Positions 1-10,288 of a DNA stretch of 64,000 nucleotides are shown piece after piece (positions within the stretch are counted from its first letter, which is position 1; each line of letters begins with the position of its first letter). A model generated the notes under the pieces. The model saw only the letters and a list, made by a program, of their open reading frames with translations. It was not told where the DNA came from and made no database searches. Source of the DNA: Haliclona indistincta (Eukaryota > Porifera > Demospongiae > Haplosclerida > Chalinidae); contig OZ024788.1 of the NCBI GenBank assembly GCA_964017065.1, positions 11,966,776 through 12,030,775 on the forward strand. Direction: 5' to 3'. The translations under genes were made by a program, and so were the position numbers.

Positions 1-1795
1 AGAGAGCCATGTAGGACCTTTCCACCAGAGGTCATGATTCAGTAGCTCGGAGGGATAGATACCACGCGATGCACAGTCAGCAGGGTTATTGTCACCTTCA
101 ACATGATTCCATCTCTCTGGAGAAATCAGATCTATGATGTAGGAAACGCGATTGCCGACATAAGTCTTGAAACGACGAGGATTTCCCTCCAACCAGCTTA
201 ATACGATGGTGCTGTCGGTCCAACAGAATACATCTGCGGAGCTGATATGCAAGGTATCTTTGACATGATGTACGAGGTCTGTCAGAAGGTGGGCACCGCA
301 CAGCTCACGACGTGGGATGGTGACACGCTTGATAGGTGCCACCCTAGATTTAGAAGTCACAAGGGACACGTGCTTGTGTGTTGTCGGCAGAGTCCGTCAT
401 CCTCAGATAAACGATACCTGCGTATGCTGCCTCCGATGCGTCGCTGAACCCGTGTATCTGAGTTGAGACGATTCGTGCGTCCTTTGGGTAGTAGCATCGA
501 GGAATGTGTTTGGTTGACAACATCTCAAGCTCAGATCTCCAATGCTTCCATACGACATGTATCTCATCAGAGACAGGATCATCCCAGCCTATCTTCATTT
601 CCCAAGTCCATTGCAGTAAAATCTTCATGAGAATGATTGAAGGAAAACACCATCCTAACACATCGAAGGTTTTGGCAACATCAGAGACAAGGCTACGTTT
701 GGTCAAGACATGAAGCTGTGGCATGGATCCAATAGTGAGACGGAAGTGATCGGTGGTGGCGTTCCACTCGACACCCAGTGTTCTGGTGTACGGTGTCGGC
801 CACTGATATCTCTTGAGTGGAGTGGAGATCTTTCAGCTCTGTGGGTATCTGTTCGAGAACTGTTGCTTCACTAGAATTCCACTTTCGTAGCAGAAAACCA
901 GCACAAGAAAACAATGACTGCAGCTCTTTTTGTAGACGAATGGCACTTTCAATGGAGTCTGCTCCTGTTAGTCCATCATCGACGTAAAATGAGTCGTCAA
1001 CAGCTTTAGAAGCTAGGGGATAGCCTGCAGCATGATCAAGAGAGTTCTGTTTGACACACATGTTGGCAAGGAGTGATGACGCAGATACACCAAATGCAAC
1101 TCTGGTCATACGGTAGTCCTTCAGAGGTTCATGGACTTGAATTCGCCAAACAAAACGATGTAAGTCTCGGTCAGAGTCTGGTAGAACGACAGCACGATAC
1201 ATTCGACTGACGTCAGTTGTAAGGGCGACACTGTGCATACGAAATCTGAGCAATACATCTAGCAGAGACGAATGAACGGTTGGACCAACTAATAATTGGT
1301 CGTTGAGTGAGACACCTGTGTCAGACTTGGCTGACGCATCAAAGACGACACGTAGTTTCGTAGTGGTACTTGTTTCTTTGTGGACCGCGTGCATAGGGAG
1401 ATAGAATGTGTTTTCAAGAGAAGAATTCAAAGCTGATTCAGGAACTTCTTCAGCGTGTCCCATTGTGAGGTATTCTTGGATACACTCATTAAACTGATCG
1501 AACTGTTCTCTGGCTCTCAATGATCGTTCTAGAGAGAGAAAGCGCCGAACTGCAGTGGATCTGCTCTCACCAAGAGGTTTAGCATCAAGCTTCTTCGGCA
1601 GTGGAACAACATACCTTCCATCAGGGTCACGCATGTGATTATCCTGAAAATGCTTCACTACATATCGCTCTTCAGCAGACAAGATAGGTGTGTTCGTAAT
1701 TCTTTCTTCTACTTCCCAGAATTTCTGCAGTATGTCATCATTAAGTAGGACAGAAGAGTGGAGTGTGATAGCGTGGTGATTGGTAATAGTTAACG
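1..1795 (-). pseudogene. BEL/Pao retrotransposon pol: reverse transcriptase and RNase H, broken
   Basis: Minus-strand pol region of a BEL/Pao LTR retrotransposon, cut by the left window edge. Seen: reverse transcriptase in an open stretch at about 693-1770, with a TTDVSRMYRAV block and the catalytic FYVDDG motif. The frame then slips near 795 and continues at 350-724 (KRSLVSDVAKTFDVLGW, a BEL RT/RNase H connector). It slips again near 365. From about 330 to 1 the residues match BEL RNase H, with WTDSTIVLSWL and NPADCASRG. Integrase would lie off the left edge. At least two frameshifts mean this copy cannot make a polyprotein. The upstream protease half is at 2738-3580, separated by an insertion at 1798-2735. 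Family assignment rests on motif recognition; the breaks are read directly. Confidence 0.9.
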
Positions 1796-1797
1796 TA

Positions 1798-2735
1798 TGG
1801 TTCCGAGTGCATTATCGGATTTATCCGCACGAGCTTCCGGTCGAGTAGGTAAAAATAGCGCACGAGGGCGGAGCCCGAGTGCGCTATTTTTAGCTACGAG
1901 ACCGGAAGCGAGTGCGGATAAATCCGATAATGCACGAAGGAACCATACTTTAATTGTTTTATTGTGCCTTTCTGTTTAGATCAATGCGCATGCGCGAATC
2001 CCATGTGTTCGTTTCAAGATGGCTGAAGGAAGCCCTGATGCTAAAAGCTCCGTCTATCTCTATCATTACGACGAAAGAAGACGGAATTGGCTCCCAGTTC
2101 TCGAATTGTAGTCGCTTCTGACGCAGATGTGATAAAGGCTGCCGAGGGAGTTGATCCAGAGAACACGTCTAGAGTGAACGCGTGGGGCTTGAGAAAATTT
2201 TGATAAATGGATTATGGAAACCGGTAAGGCAACTTCTTCTGAACGGTGCCAGGAGACTTACTTCACTATAATGATCCTGTGATAGTTAGTAAATGGTTGT
2301 GCAAGTTTATTTTGGAAACTAGGCAAGAGAGCGGGAAGCCCTATCCTCCGAAATCTTTCTGTATGGTCTGTATCGTATGTCAAGTCCTACTTCTACTTCC
2401 AAGCGTTCCTGTTAGTCTGTCAAACTTGTTCTCTGGACAACTGCAGAATTGTGTTGGATTTTTAAGTCAAGCTGTTTGTTTATTATGAATTTGATTAATT
2501 TGTACCCACTAGTATTAGGAGCATGTGATGGTATAAAAACGCTGACAGGAAGTGTGGTCTGATCAAACAAACCACCGCCAGTGCATTATTTCTGATATCG
2601 CACTGGACACTCTCTTCCCATTGCTTTTCAATGGGAAACTGCAGTGCATTATTTTTGATAATGCACTGTGGTTTGCTGGAGAGTGCGCTAGCAGATTTAT
2701 CGCACGGGCGGTGTCTTTGATCTAAACAGGAAGTA
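1798..2735. mobile_element. 938-bp TA-flanked insertion splitting the BEL polyprotein, with cruciform left arm
   Basis: The BEL reading frame is open on both sides and becomes continuous, without frame change, if this segment plus one TA is removed. TA dinucleotides at 1796-1797 and 2736-2737 therefore look like the target duplication. The left 150 bp (about 1799-1946) is a near-perfect inverted repeat whose arms begin GGTTCCGAGTGCATTATCGG and close as its complement. Further GTGCATTAT-type palindromic pieces lie at 2570-2720, and TTTAGATCAA near 1976 is inverted as TTGATCTAAA near 2718. The terminal repeats themselves are weak (TGGTTCC versus TACTTCC). The middle carries a decayed coding fragment listed separately. 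Transposon class is not certain. Confidence 0.7.
2120..2393 (+). pseudogene. Decayed Crypton/ZMYM-type (DUF3504-like) domain fragment
   Basis: Two short open stretches in different frames resemble the Crypton-derived recombinase-like domain known from ZMYM2/3/4, QRICH1 and KCTD1. The first (2120-2205) reads DADVIKAAEGVDPENTSRV and then AWGLRKF before two stops; it resembles the N-terminal helical part of the domain. The second (2246-2393) reads MPGDLLHYNDPV, then SKWLCKFILETRQESGKPYP and PKSF, resembling the LxxWLxxFxLExRxxDGxxYPP signature. A frameshift and stops separate them, so this is a relic. An upstream ATG-led stretch near 2020 (MAEGSPDAKSSVYLYHYDER) could be a leading exon. Assignment is from remembered family motifs and needs a profile search. 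Confidence 0.6.
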
Positions 2736-2737
2736 TA

Positions 2738-3580
2738 CAATAAGTGATGATATCACAGCCAGGTTTCCCAGCAAGGACCCAGCCAAATGACGTCTCAAAG
2801 GCAGTAGGCGAACCAGTCATGCCAACCCGCCGGCCGTGCATCATTACTTCAGCAAAAATATCCACTCCTAACAATAGGTCAATCTTGTCTGGTCGCCCAA
2901 ACTCTGGATCAGCTAGAGTGATACCTTTCAGATGACCCCATCGTGGGTCATACGCTACAGTCTGAGTTGGCAAGTCACACGTCACTTTGGGTACGATGAT
3001 TGCAGAAACAGAGATCATCTCACCACCGGGAGAAGTGGAGGAGATGGTAAACGTGGTTACCTGCTGTGTACGAGATTTGTGTGATAGTCCCGCGACACCA
3101 GAAAAGCTTAGCGTCTCATGAGTACGAGGCAGATTAAGTCCCTGTGCAAGGCGTTCTGAAATGAAAGATACTGAGGAAGCTGAGTCAAGTAGACCTCTAG
3201 CTTGCGCAGAAAGACCACGTGGACTTGTCACCATGACACGGCACGTCATCAAGAGAGAGTTGGGCTTAATGCTCGTGGTGAGATGCGAAGGAGCTTTAAC
3301 ATTAGGAGGGAGAGTGAAATTTGAAGGAGTGGGTTCTTTAGCAGGTAGATGCAGAAACGAGTGATGAAGACCTTGACACATTCTGCATCGATGTACTGAA
3401 GTGCATTGCTTTGATTGGTGACCAGGCCTTAGGCAATTGAAACAAAGATTATTGGATTTCAATATGGATACCTTTTCGTCATGAGACATCGACTTGAAGG
3501 TAGAGCAGGAGTACAAGGGGTGATTGGCTGATTTGCAAGCCGCGCAAGTCTTATCGAGAGTCAGAGCATGAGCAGGGGCA
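2738..3580 (-). pseudogene. BEL/Pao gag zinc knuckles and aspartic protease
   Basis: Minus-strand open region that joins the end of gag to the protease of the BEL element. Seen, in order: CAACKSANHPLYSC, a CCHC knuckle CFNCLRPGHQSKQC, a second cysteine/histidine cluster CRMCQGLHHSFLH, then a protease-like LLDSASSVSFIS (the catalytic Asp is in DSA rather than the commoner DTG/DSG), LLGVDIFAEV and FETSFGWVLAGK, a block typical of BEL polyproteins. The frame runs into the insertion at 1798-2735 immediately after a Cys-Asp-Ile-Ile-Thr stretch, and BEL sequence resumes on the far side. This segment itself is open; the element is inactive because of the breaks elsewhere. Confidence 0.88.
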
Positions 3581-3607
3581 TGTTTTGGTGGATGTAACCT
3601 CTTGAAT

Positions 3608-5182
3608 TCATCCTTTTGTCGGCTTCTTGTTATGATCAGCCACTTGTGCTTCAGACGCTTGGGTACGTAGGTCTAAAAACTCTAGTAGCTCTGAACAGGG
3701 AGGAACATCGGTGTGAGACTGACTCGCCTTTTGCCATTCAAACATGGTTGTCGGGTCAAGCTTGAGCTCTATGAGAGAAGTGATGAACTGTGGAGATGGC
3801 TCGCATCCCATGGATTTGAGCGCTCTCAAGTGTTGTTGTACTTTGTCATATAATTTGCGTATCTCACGACCAGAGCCTTCTTTAAGACACGGAGCTTCTG
3901 CGATCATCTTCACATGAGTCTGATGCACGACACGAGGACGGTTGTAACGTGAGGTTAGACACTGAATAGCTTCATCATAGTTGTCACCCGACTGGGAGAG
4001 TCCCTCAATAACTGCCATCGCTGAGCTATCCTTTAGCGAGCCGATAAGATACAGTACCGCTCACGAGTAAGTGTACTCAAACCCGCGGGCTAACCGCGCG
4101 TAACTCGGGGGTGCCCGCGGGTCCGTGAACGTGTACCCGCTGCCCGCACCACACTAACCCGCGGCCCTCATGCAGCCTTGCATGCACTCGCGACCCGCTG
4201 GATAGCTAGGCAGACTCACGTTGTCGTTGTGTGACTTTCGCGAGCATATACAGTGCTCGCACGTATCCGCACCAGCGCGTGATGCACTCTGTATTCGCAT
4301 CTACCCGCGGTTAATGATGCACGGTTCCGCGGGCAAGACAAAATTACCCCCGGGTTGCCTGCGAGTCTCCCGCGGGTGTTGGTCCACTTACTCGTGAGCG
4401 GTACTGTAAGCCAATTTCTCAGCATTGGACAAAAACGTACGGTTATGGATTGATACCTCATACTGTTCCCAGAAACAGTGCCATTTGAGTATGTTCCCGT
4501 CAAACTTTGGGACGTCTATTTTAGGGAGTTTCACACCCATTGGATCAGAAGCAGCAGTTGACGATGGTTTTGACGACAGTAGGCGCTTAATTTGTAGTGA
4601 TTGTGACTGCATTTCTGTACGCAGTTTCTTTTCAAGCGTTAACAGGGCATCATCATCAGGCAAGTTGAGAGTAAATAAACCTCGAGATACATCACGCAAG
4701 TCGATCTTTGTCTCAGCTAGTTCTTCTTCAAGCTGCTGTACGAGGCAGGAATCTGTTGGATCAGCTTTTGGTAGTCAACCACCAATAGTAGTGGTGTTAT
4801 GCTCTACCTGTTGCATGCGCTTCATAAAAACGTCACGAGGCAATACACTGGGGGCTGGAGGTGTGCTACCAGTATAAGTATTTATGATGCATTGTAGGCG
4901 GATAGATAGAGAGGTAACGCGATCTTCATGCTCATCTAACGCGAGCTGTTCACGGTCTAGGTCGTCGGTAGTCTCTAGAAGATCAACAAGTTCGAGGTGA
5001 AGCTTGCGGAAATCAGCGTCATATGCACTCAGTTGAGCTTTGTTTTGCCTGGCAGATTCTAGGCGGTTGGCAGGTGACACATCTACTCGGGCTTCGAGTT
5101 CATTGAGTCTGTTTTCTAGATTTGTGATCGATCGTTTGGCAGTTCCTCTACGCTTTTTTATTTTGGATACTGCTTCAGACAT
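3608..5182 (-). pseudogene. BEL/Pao gag, split by a TA element and frameshifted
   Basis: Gag portion of the BEL element. It starts with Met at 5182 (MSEAVSKIKKRRGTAKRSI), followed by a coiled-coil-like N-terminus (LENRLNELEARVD). After a frame break near 4775 it continues in another frame (KLPKIDVPKFDGNILKWHCF, a block common in BEL gag) to position 4407. A miniature element occupies 4052-4406. Gag then resumes at 4051 with YLIGSLKDSSAMAVIEGL and runs to 3608. Across the element the peptide is continuous once one TA is counted as duplicated. The 5' leader with a candidate primer-binding site lies at 5335-5352. Confidence 0.88.
4052..4406. mobile_element. 355-bp Tc1/mariner-type miniature element (TA target)
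   Basis: Perfect 22-bp terminal inverted repeats, CAGTACCGCTCACGAGTAAG plus two bases, at 4052-4073 and 4385-4406. They are flanked by TA at 4050-4051 and 4407-4408. Removing the element and one TA restores the BEL gag frame (LAY joined to LIG), so the insertion boundaries are exact. The interior is GC-rich with many CCCGCGGG runs and no convincing coding sequence. TA duplication and the CAGT end fit non-autonomous Tc1/mariner-like elements. Confidence 0.9.
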
Positions 5183-5334
5183 GGCGATTGCTGGCAGGCG
5201 CGACAGTACAGTATACAGTAATCATGAACAAAATGGCGACCGTCACGTGTGAGTCTTGACAATATTTGACTTACGAGTTGAGGTGGATCAGGGAGGAGAT
5301 TGTCACAGCAAAAGGAAACGAGTTGGTAGATGTT

Positions 5335-5352
5335 ATCCGGCTCGGTGGACCA
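5335..5352 (-). other. Candidate primer-binding site of the BEL element
   Basis: On the minus strand TGGTCCACCGAGCCGGAT begins 3 bp after the presumed 5' LTR edge (TG at 5356 on the plus strand) and precedes the gag leader. TGG is the complement of a tRNA 3' CCA end, and the rest resembles a tRNA acceptor and T-arm. The tRNA species cannot be named from the sequence. The partner LTR lies outside the window, so the LTR limit is unproven. Confidence 0.55.
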
Positions 5353-5355
5353 AAA

Positions 5356-6106
5356 TGTTGAGTCTTCTCCCCGATGGAGCAGGATAGAAAATTGCTCTAT
5401 AGTCACCCGAACCATGCACAACAAAATTATTGGACTGTAATGATTATTATAATTGAAGTCATAATTATGGAGTGAATGAGCGACCAACACCAATTAATGC
5501 TGCATTTCACTTCACTGGAGCTGGGAAATAAACTGGTAGCATAAAAATCTGTTTAACAAGCCAAGACTACTGCTAGGCTCAAGAATAAAAATCTGCCTGT
5601 TTAGAAGATAGAGCTTTATGAAAAGACAGAGAGAGTGCCAACTAACAAGCTATTGCATGCACTCTGCAATGAACTACAAGGAGATTGTTAGGGTTTTGTT
5701 TATAATGAACTACCAGCAATGAACTACATTTTCGCTGTTCAGTGTTTTTCATACGTGTGCACGAATTGTATATGTACGCGAAACGCGTCAATAACTATTA
5801 ATGACTCTTTTCTTCGACCACGAAATGGGGAATTGTCCCCCGTTCCACCCCCCTTCTTAAGGGGACGACTGAGGTCATCCATATCAGTCGACCACTGAAG
5901 CGTTCGACGTCTCACATTACCGCCATGTCCAACTGCCATACTCCTTTGCACTCTGATTGCTTGAGAATTATATAGAAAATTTCGTACATTAGGATTATCA
6001 CTTCTTCCTCTTCTTGCTCTCTGTTGTCCGAAAAACGACTCTAGTGAGCAAAAATAGTCCTTCCTTTTGTGACAACAAGTATTTTAACAAACCAATAAAC
6101 TGTAAA
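5356..6106. other. Presumed BEL 5' LTR and flank, no gene seen
   Basis: No coding region is supported here. The part next to 5356 should be the 5' LTR of the BEL element, but its outer end cannot be set without the second LTR. AATGAACTAC recurs at about 5671, 5707 and 5720. A C-rich run near 5836-5856 and a short ATG-led minus-strand stretch at 5739-5951 have no recognisable features. Confidence 0.4.
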
Positions 6107-6603
6107 ATTATGCCACGCGATAGTCATGGCATATTTAGGGTTGCCACGAAAACAAGATGGCGGATACACCAGACTAATCGCGTATTTCTCTTCTCTCGTA
6201 AAATCTCACGGTATTTGAATCACCTGGTGTTCATGCTGATGGGTAAGCGCTTGCAATGAGTCCATTAAGTCCGTCAGGAAAACATGTTGGTACGACAAAA
6301 AACAATATGGCGTCTCGTCAGGAGGCAAAATTACGGCAAGCTCATATCTTCGCTGCACGGGCGTTTCAAGCGATTCTAACTGTCTGAGGCGTCTTAGACG
6401 ATTTTATCGATGCTAAAGAGACCTTTACTAACAGCAGAAACGAAGTCTAAGGTGGTAAACCAGAGTTCACGTGATCACCCGCTTGTTCATCTTCTTTCTT
6501 CTTCTCCAGCAAGCCTAGCGCCGTGGGAAGTGAGCTATTCAAGACAAAACCTACACAGAAACTACACTAGTCGTTCTGAGCAGTGCACCTGATATCTATT
6601 TAA

Positions 6604-7095
6604 CCCTTCACAAGCGGCGGGCGACTATAGTCGCCCGGCAAGTTTGACGTCACCGGAAGTGGGCGTTAAAATTCGAAGATAGTTTATTTCACCTATAGAC
6701 CAAATACAGCTATGTGGGGTGTGATGGCGAGCCATTGGCGGGGCCTGCGGCCCCGCCAAGCAGAGCTATGGCGGGATTACCTAGCACCACTGGGTCTCCA
6801 GGGGCTTCTTGACATAAAAGCAGCCATGCGTGTACTAAGTTTGTCTCACACGTGCTGTTTTGACCAAGGAAGCGGCGTTTTTTGCTCCGGTGAGAGTGAT
6901 TCTAGCACACGACAGTTGGTAGATCGTCAAGTGGGCGTGGTTAACTGCAATTGTCATTGACAACAAGCCCGCACGTTGTGCAAGTTGATTTTGCATATTA
7001 ACAGTGATCACAGCGCTAGTTTGTCTGTCTAATGCTTTCAAAGGTTAGTGAAATTCACAAAATAGAGGCCAGAATTGCTGTCCGCATTTGAAGGG
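6604..7095. mobile_element. 492-bp piggyBac-like miniature element (TTAA target)
   Basis: Termini are CCCTTCACAAGCGG (6604-6617) and, reading inward from the right, CCCTTCAAATGCGG (7082-7095), flanked by TTAA at 6600-6603 and 7096-7099. The family R copy near 47370 has the same flanks joined as one TTAA (...ATCTATTTAAGCC...), giving a paralogous empty site. TTAA duplication with CCC...GGG ends matches the piggyBac superfamily. The interior has no transposase, only a short open stretch near 6712-6960 with no recognised features. Confidence 0.88.
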
Positions 7096-7492
7096 TTAAG
7101 CCTAAAACACTAGCAGAAGCGAGTATTTCCAGGAAAACAGCGATTTTTGGTCCATAACAGACTCATCCGGCATGAACTCCATTACTCGGTTACGCCTACT
7201 CGCGCACGCCCGTGTTTGCAATTATTCTAAAACAAGCGCACTTTAGTACAAATTGCTTGGAACGCGAGTGCTGCTGCCACTAGCAATTTTCACAGCAGAC
7301 ATCGAGCAAATCTTCAATGTTACACTGGATTTGCCTGTTCAGGTTTGTAAGAATGCTAGCTTAAGCTTAGCTAATGTTGCGTGGTACGTGTTGCATCATA
7401 GATTGCACAGTACAGCTGCAGAGCCCGGATCGAGTGCAGCGGGCCACGGTGAGCGCAGTCAGTGGAATAGTTCTCTTTAAACTGTATTAGCA

Positions 7493-8700
7493 AAGAAAAT
7501 AAAAAGATTTCTAACGAAATCAAAAGGATGTAGGGATAAAGAAATCTGCTACTGGTCCACAATGTAAACCAACAAGGAGCAAGCATGGAATGGTAACACG
7601 ATTGACTTGCTAACAGACCATAGATCCCTACATCAGTGGCTGTACATAACATTTTGACTATACTATAATTATCTAAATTCAATTCAATGCATGTCAGGTG
7701 TCAGTCAATAGCAACTAGCAGAACTGCTGTAGTCAGCCACTGATGTAGGGATTTATGGTCTGTTAGCAAGTCAATCGTGTTACCATTCCATGCTTGCTCC
7801 TTGTTGGTTTACATTGTGGACCAGTAGCAGATTTCTTTATCCCTACATCCTTTTGATTTCGTTAGAAATCTTTTTATTTTCTTGTTTGTGTCCTTTTTTC
7901 TTTTACAGTGAGTTTCAAATTTTGGGTGCAGTTCGAATTCGGCAAGATAATGTATCTCTTTTTTGGTTCCATCATTGGTTTGGTTTGCTTTTCTTGATAA
8001 TTGCTCTTTAACTTGTAGCTCCTAAATACTGAAACTAGCTCATGCATTCATGCATGCTGCAGCCTGGATGCACAGCATACGAGCCCCGCCCACTCTGGTT
8101 TAAAATTTTCTCAATGGCTGTGATACTATCTGGCAAGCAGCAGAACGATGATACTACACGAGGTTACTCTGTGAGTTGTTCTTCGAAGACTCCAGACGCC
8201 AATATATGCTCTCCATACGGCCGGCGATACTCTACAAGTGTGTTTGGTCACGTGCGTATTACGTAATCACAATAATGGCGTCAAACACTTAGCTGACAAC
8301 TGTTCGTGATCGTGAGCTCATCAAATGTATATCGTCGTTTCGCTAAAAACTAAGTTCAAAAGGCACATGCCAGGAGAATTTCACGACTGTTCGTGGGTGT
8401 TTTGGTCCCGACACTGCTCGCGTAAAGGCGCTAGGCGAGTTGAAGAAAGAAAGAAAGAAAACAAAGATGACGAAAGTCGATTTTCACCGTTTCCAGGTTC
8501 GTCACTTTAGTAACAATTTCGAGCAATCTCCTTGCTACTGTAAGATGGGGCAACGCCAGAGAGCAGATCTAAGTGTCTTTGGACGTATACAATTCATCAC
8601 CAGGCGAAATATCAGCATTTGAACGCTAATACATTGTATGTAGCCGCCATCTTCTTTTCTCGTTCATCCCTACATAGGGAGTCACTACCGTGCCTCCCTA
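7493..8700 (-). mobile_element. Family S repeat, copy a
   Basis: About 1.2-kb repeat inserted in family R. Its left end is a long hairpin (7493-7882, arms about 150 bp containing ACCATAGATCCCTACATCAG and the inverse). Its right end, read inward on the minus strand, is TAGGGAGGCACGGTAGTGAC, followed by TCCCTATGTAGGGATGA and GATGGCGGCTAC. Family R copy 2 shows the uninterrupted flank (TATTAGCATAAGTGCC), placing both edges. No clear target duplication is visible. Other copies: 19873-21076, 23018-27840, about 32395-33445, and 36545-37743. Confidence 0.8.
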
Positions 8701-8741
8701 ATAAGTGCCAACTAAGTCTTTAATAAATAAAAAAGAAAAGA

Positions 8742-9061
8742 AACAAGTAATAAAAACATTTTAACAAAATGCAAGAGATTTAGGGTTGGTACATGTATCG
8801 AAAAAGTATCATGGGAAACAAGATTGTGAAAAGCAAACAAGATTTGAAATAAAAAGGATTGTAACAATAGCAGTGTAATGCTACCTCCCTAAATTAAATA
8901 CTTTCGATAATTAAGGGAGGTAGCATTACACTGCTATTGTTACAATCCTTTTTATTTTAAATCTTGTTTGCTTTTCACAATCTTGTTTCCCATGATACTT
9001 TTCGATACATGTACCAACCCTAAATCTCTTGCATTTAGTTAAAATGTTTTTATTACTTGTT
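8742..9061. repeat. Terminal hairpin of family R copy 1
   Basis: Inverted repeat with arms of about 150 bp: AACAAGTAATAAAAACATTT at the left and its complement at the right, with GAGATTTAGGGTTGGTACAT in both arms. The loop holds GGGAGGTAGCATTACACTGC-type sequence also present in the arms. The same hairpin ends copy 2 (46645-46935). Such an arm length would give a stable cruciform or RNA hairpin. Confidence 0.9.
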
Positions 9062-10129
9062 TAAATTAATCATGATAAAAGTGATCATTATTGGTAAGAT
9101 AACCAACCTGTCATGTGCAATCCATAGAATGTCTCTTCACTCAATGACATTTTTTCGTTTTTCAGTGAATTCATCCCTCTTTTCTAACCCCCCTATAGGG
9201 GTAACATCTCATAGTTATGACAATATTGTACAGTGCTTTTAATCTAGAGGAGCCACTTTTGTGGTTAACAAGTATGTTTTGTGTTCAGAAAAAGTAGCTA
9301 TAGTTGCTATTGGACTGAAATTTGCTATGAGTGTTCACACATCATTCCGTAGTGTGTGTAGAAAATCTGGACTGATTATGCTAGTTGACAGTAAAGTTGT
9401 TGCTGCTTGTGCACCAGGCAATGGTTGGCAATTATGAAAATATGTGTTAAGGCCAGGAAAATAGTATGGAGCTGAGTTAAGAAAGTTCCCTTTGCAGTCT
9501 GCTTGAATGACTATTCAGTTTTAATCTCAGCAAGTTAGAGAGCTTACCTTCCAAGCATAGTGAATTATGAGGCCTAAATGTACCAGAAATTGGCGATTTT
9601 TGGTGATAAAAGTGTTAAGGCTGAAATCAGGACATCTTTGCCAGTTAAGAAAAACCACTTGATCCCTGGATAGCCAGATACTTGTAGTTTTCACTAGTTT
9701 TTAAACTAGCGTGATACGTCCATCCATGCGCAAACACGGTCAGCGAGAACACCAACTTTAGCTGTGACTTCGATTCTCTGCCATGTTATAATAATATTCA
9801 TCCAATATGAGCGTTTATCGATTACGTGTTTCTGCGTGCGCTGTGCCGCTCACTGTTGAGCGGCAAGAATGGCGCCGATCAAAAGCTGTGTTTTGCGCTT
9901 TGCCCGTTCTTAAGCGTGCTTCTACAGCATAGATATTAGCTAAGCTCGAGGAATAATAACCGCCAAGCCTCATTGTGGCGCTAGACTGTGGCTGCTGTGT
10001 TGTAGGTGTGATTCATCGTGACGTCGTACAAATTACAGTGATGTCACAAACATGGCGCTATTGTATTAGCTTCAATGGGAAAGAGCTGTAGAGCATCGTG
10101 TGTCTGGCATTTTCTCATGCTCATAGTTG

Positions 10130-10248
10130 TGTAGCGTACAACAAAATAGCTCTCTTCTTATTTTACATACATGCACTCTTTATAGTGATACAAGACAAGG
10201 AAGTGAATAGTTAGTCTCTGAGTTAGTGCTACTTTATTGTTCGTCACA
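10130..10248 (-). repeat. 3' LTR of Gypsy element 1
   Basis: 119-bp LTR, TGTAGCG... to ...CGTCACA on the plus strand. It differs from 17124-17241 by two substitutions and one indel. A TTTATAGTG segment is inside. Confidence 0.92.
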
Positions 10249-10288
10249 CTGCTCCCCTCCTTAAAAAATATTGTGTCCACACAATTCA

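Larger units (their letters stand above)
6107..9061 (+). mobile_element. Family R repeat, copy 1 (hairpin-ended), carrying two nested insertions
   Basis: Full-length match, in inverse orientation, to 46645-47895. It starts with a short palindrome (ATGCCACGCG...CATGGCATAT) followed by TTTAGGGTTG and AAAACAAGATGGCGG, and ends in a long hairpin (8742-9061). Relative to copy 2 it has gained a TTAA element (6604-7095) and a family S copy (7493-8700); outside these inserts the copies align closely. A short ATG-led stretch MASRQEAKLRQAHIFAARAF near 6310 is conserved in copy 2 (MASRLEALVRHCHIFAVRVF). No full transposase is seen, so the element is non-autonomous or a remnant. Confidence 0.75.

Noticed and set aside
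4216..4503. 95-codon minus-strand open frame
   Set aside because: It spans the edge of the TA miniature element and runs in a different frame from gag.
7493..8700. Family S as a Helitron
   Set aside because: The TC start and CTRR end and the AT target are not seen, although the terminal hairpin and lack of TSD are reminiscent; kept as unclassified.
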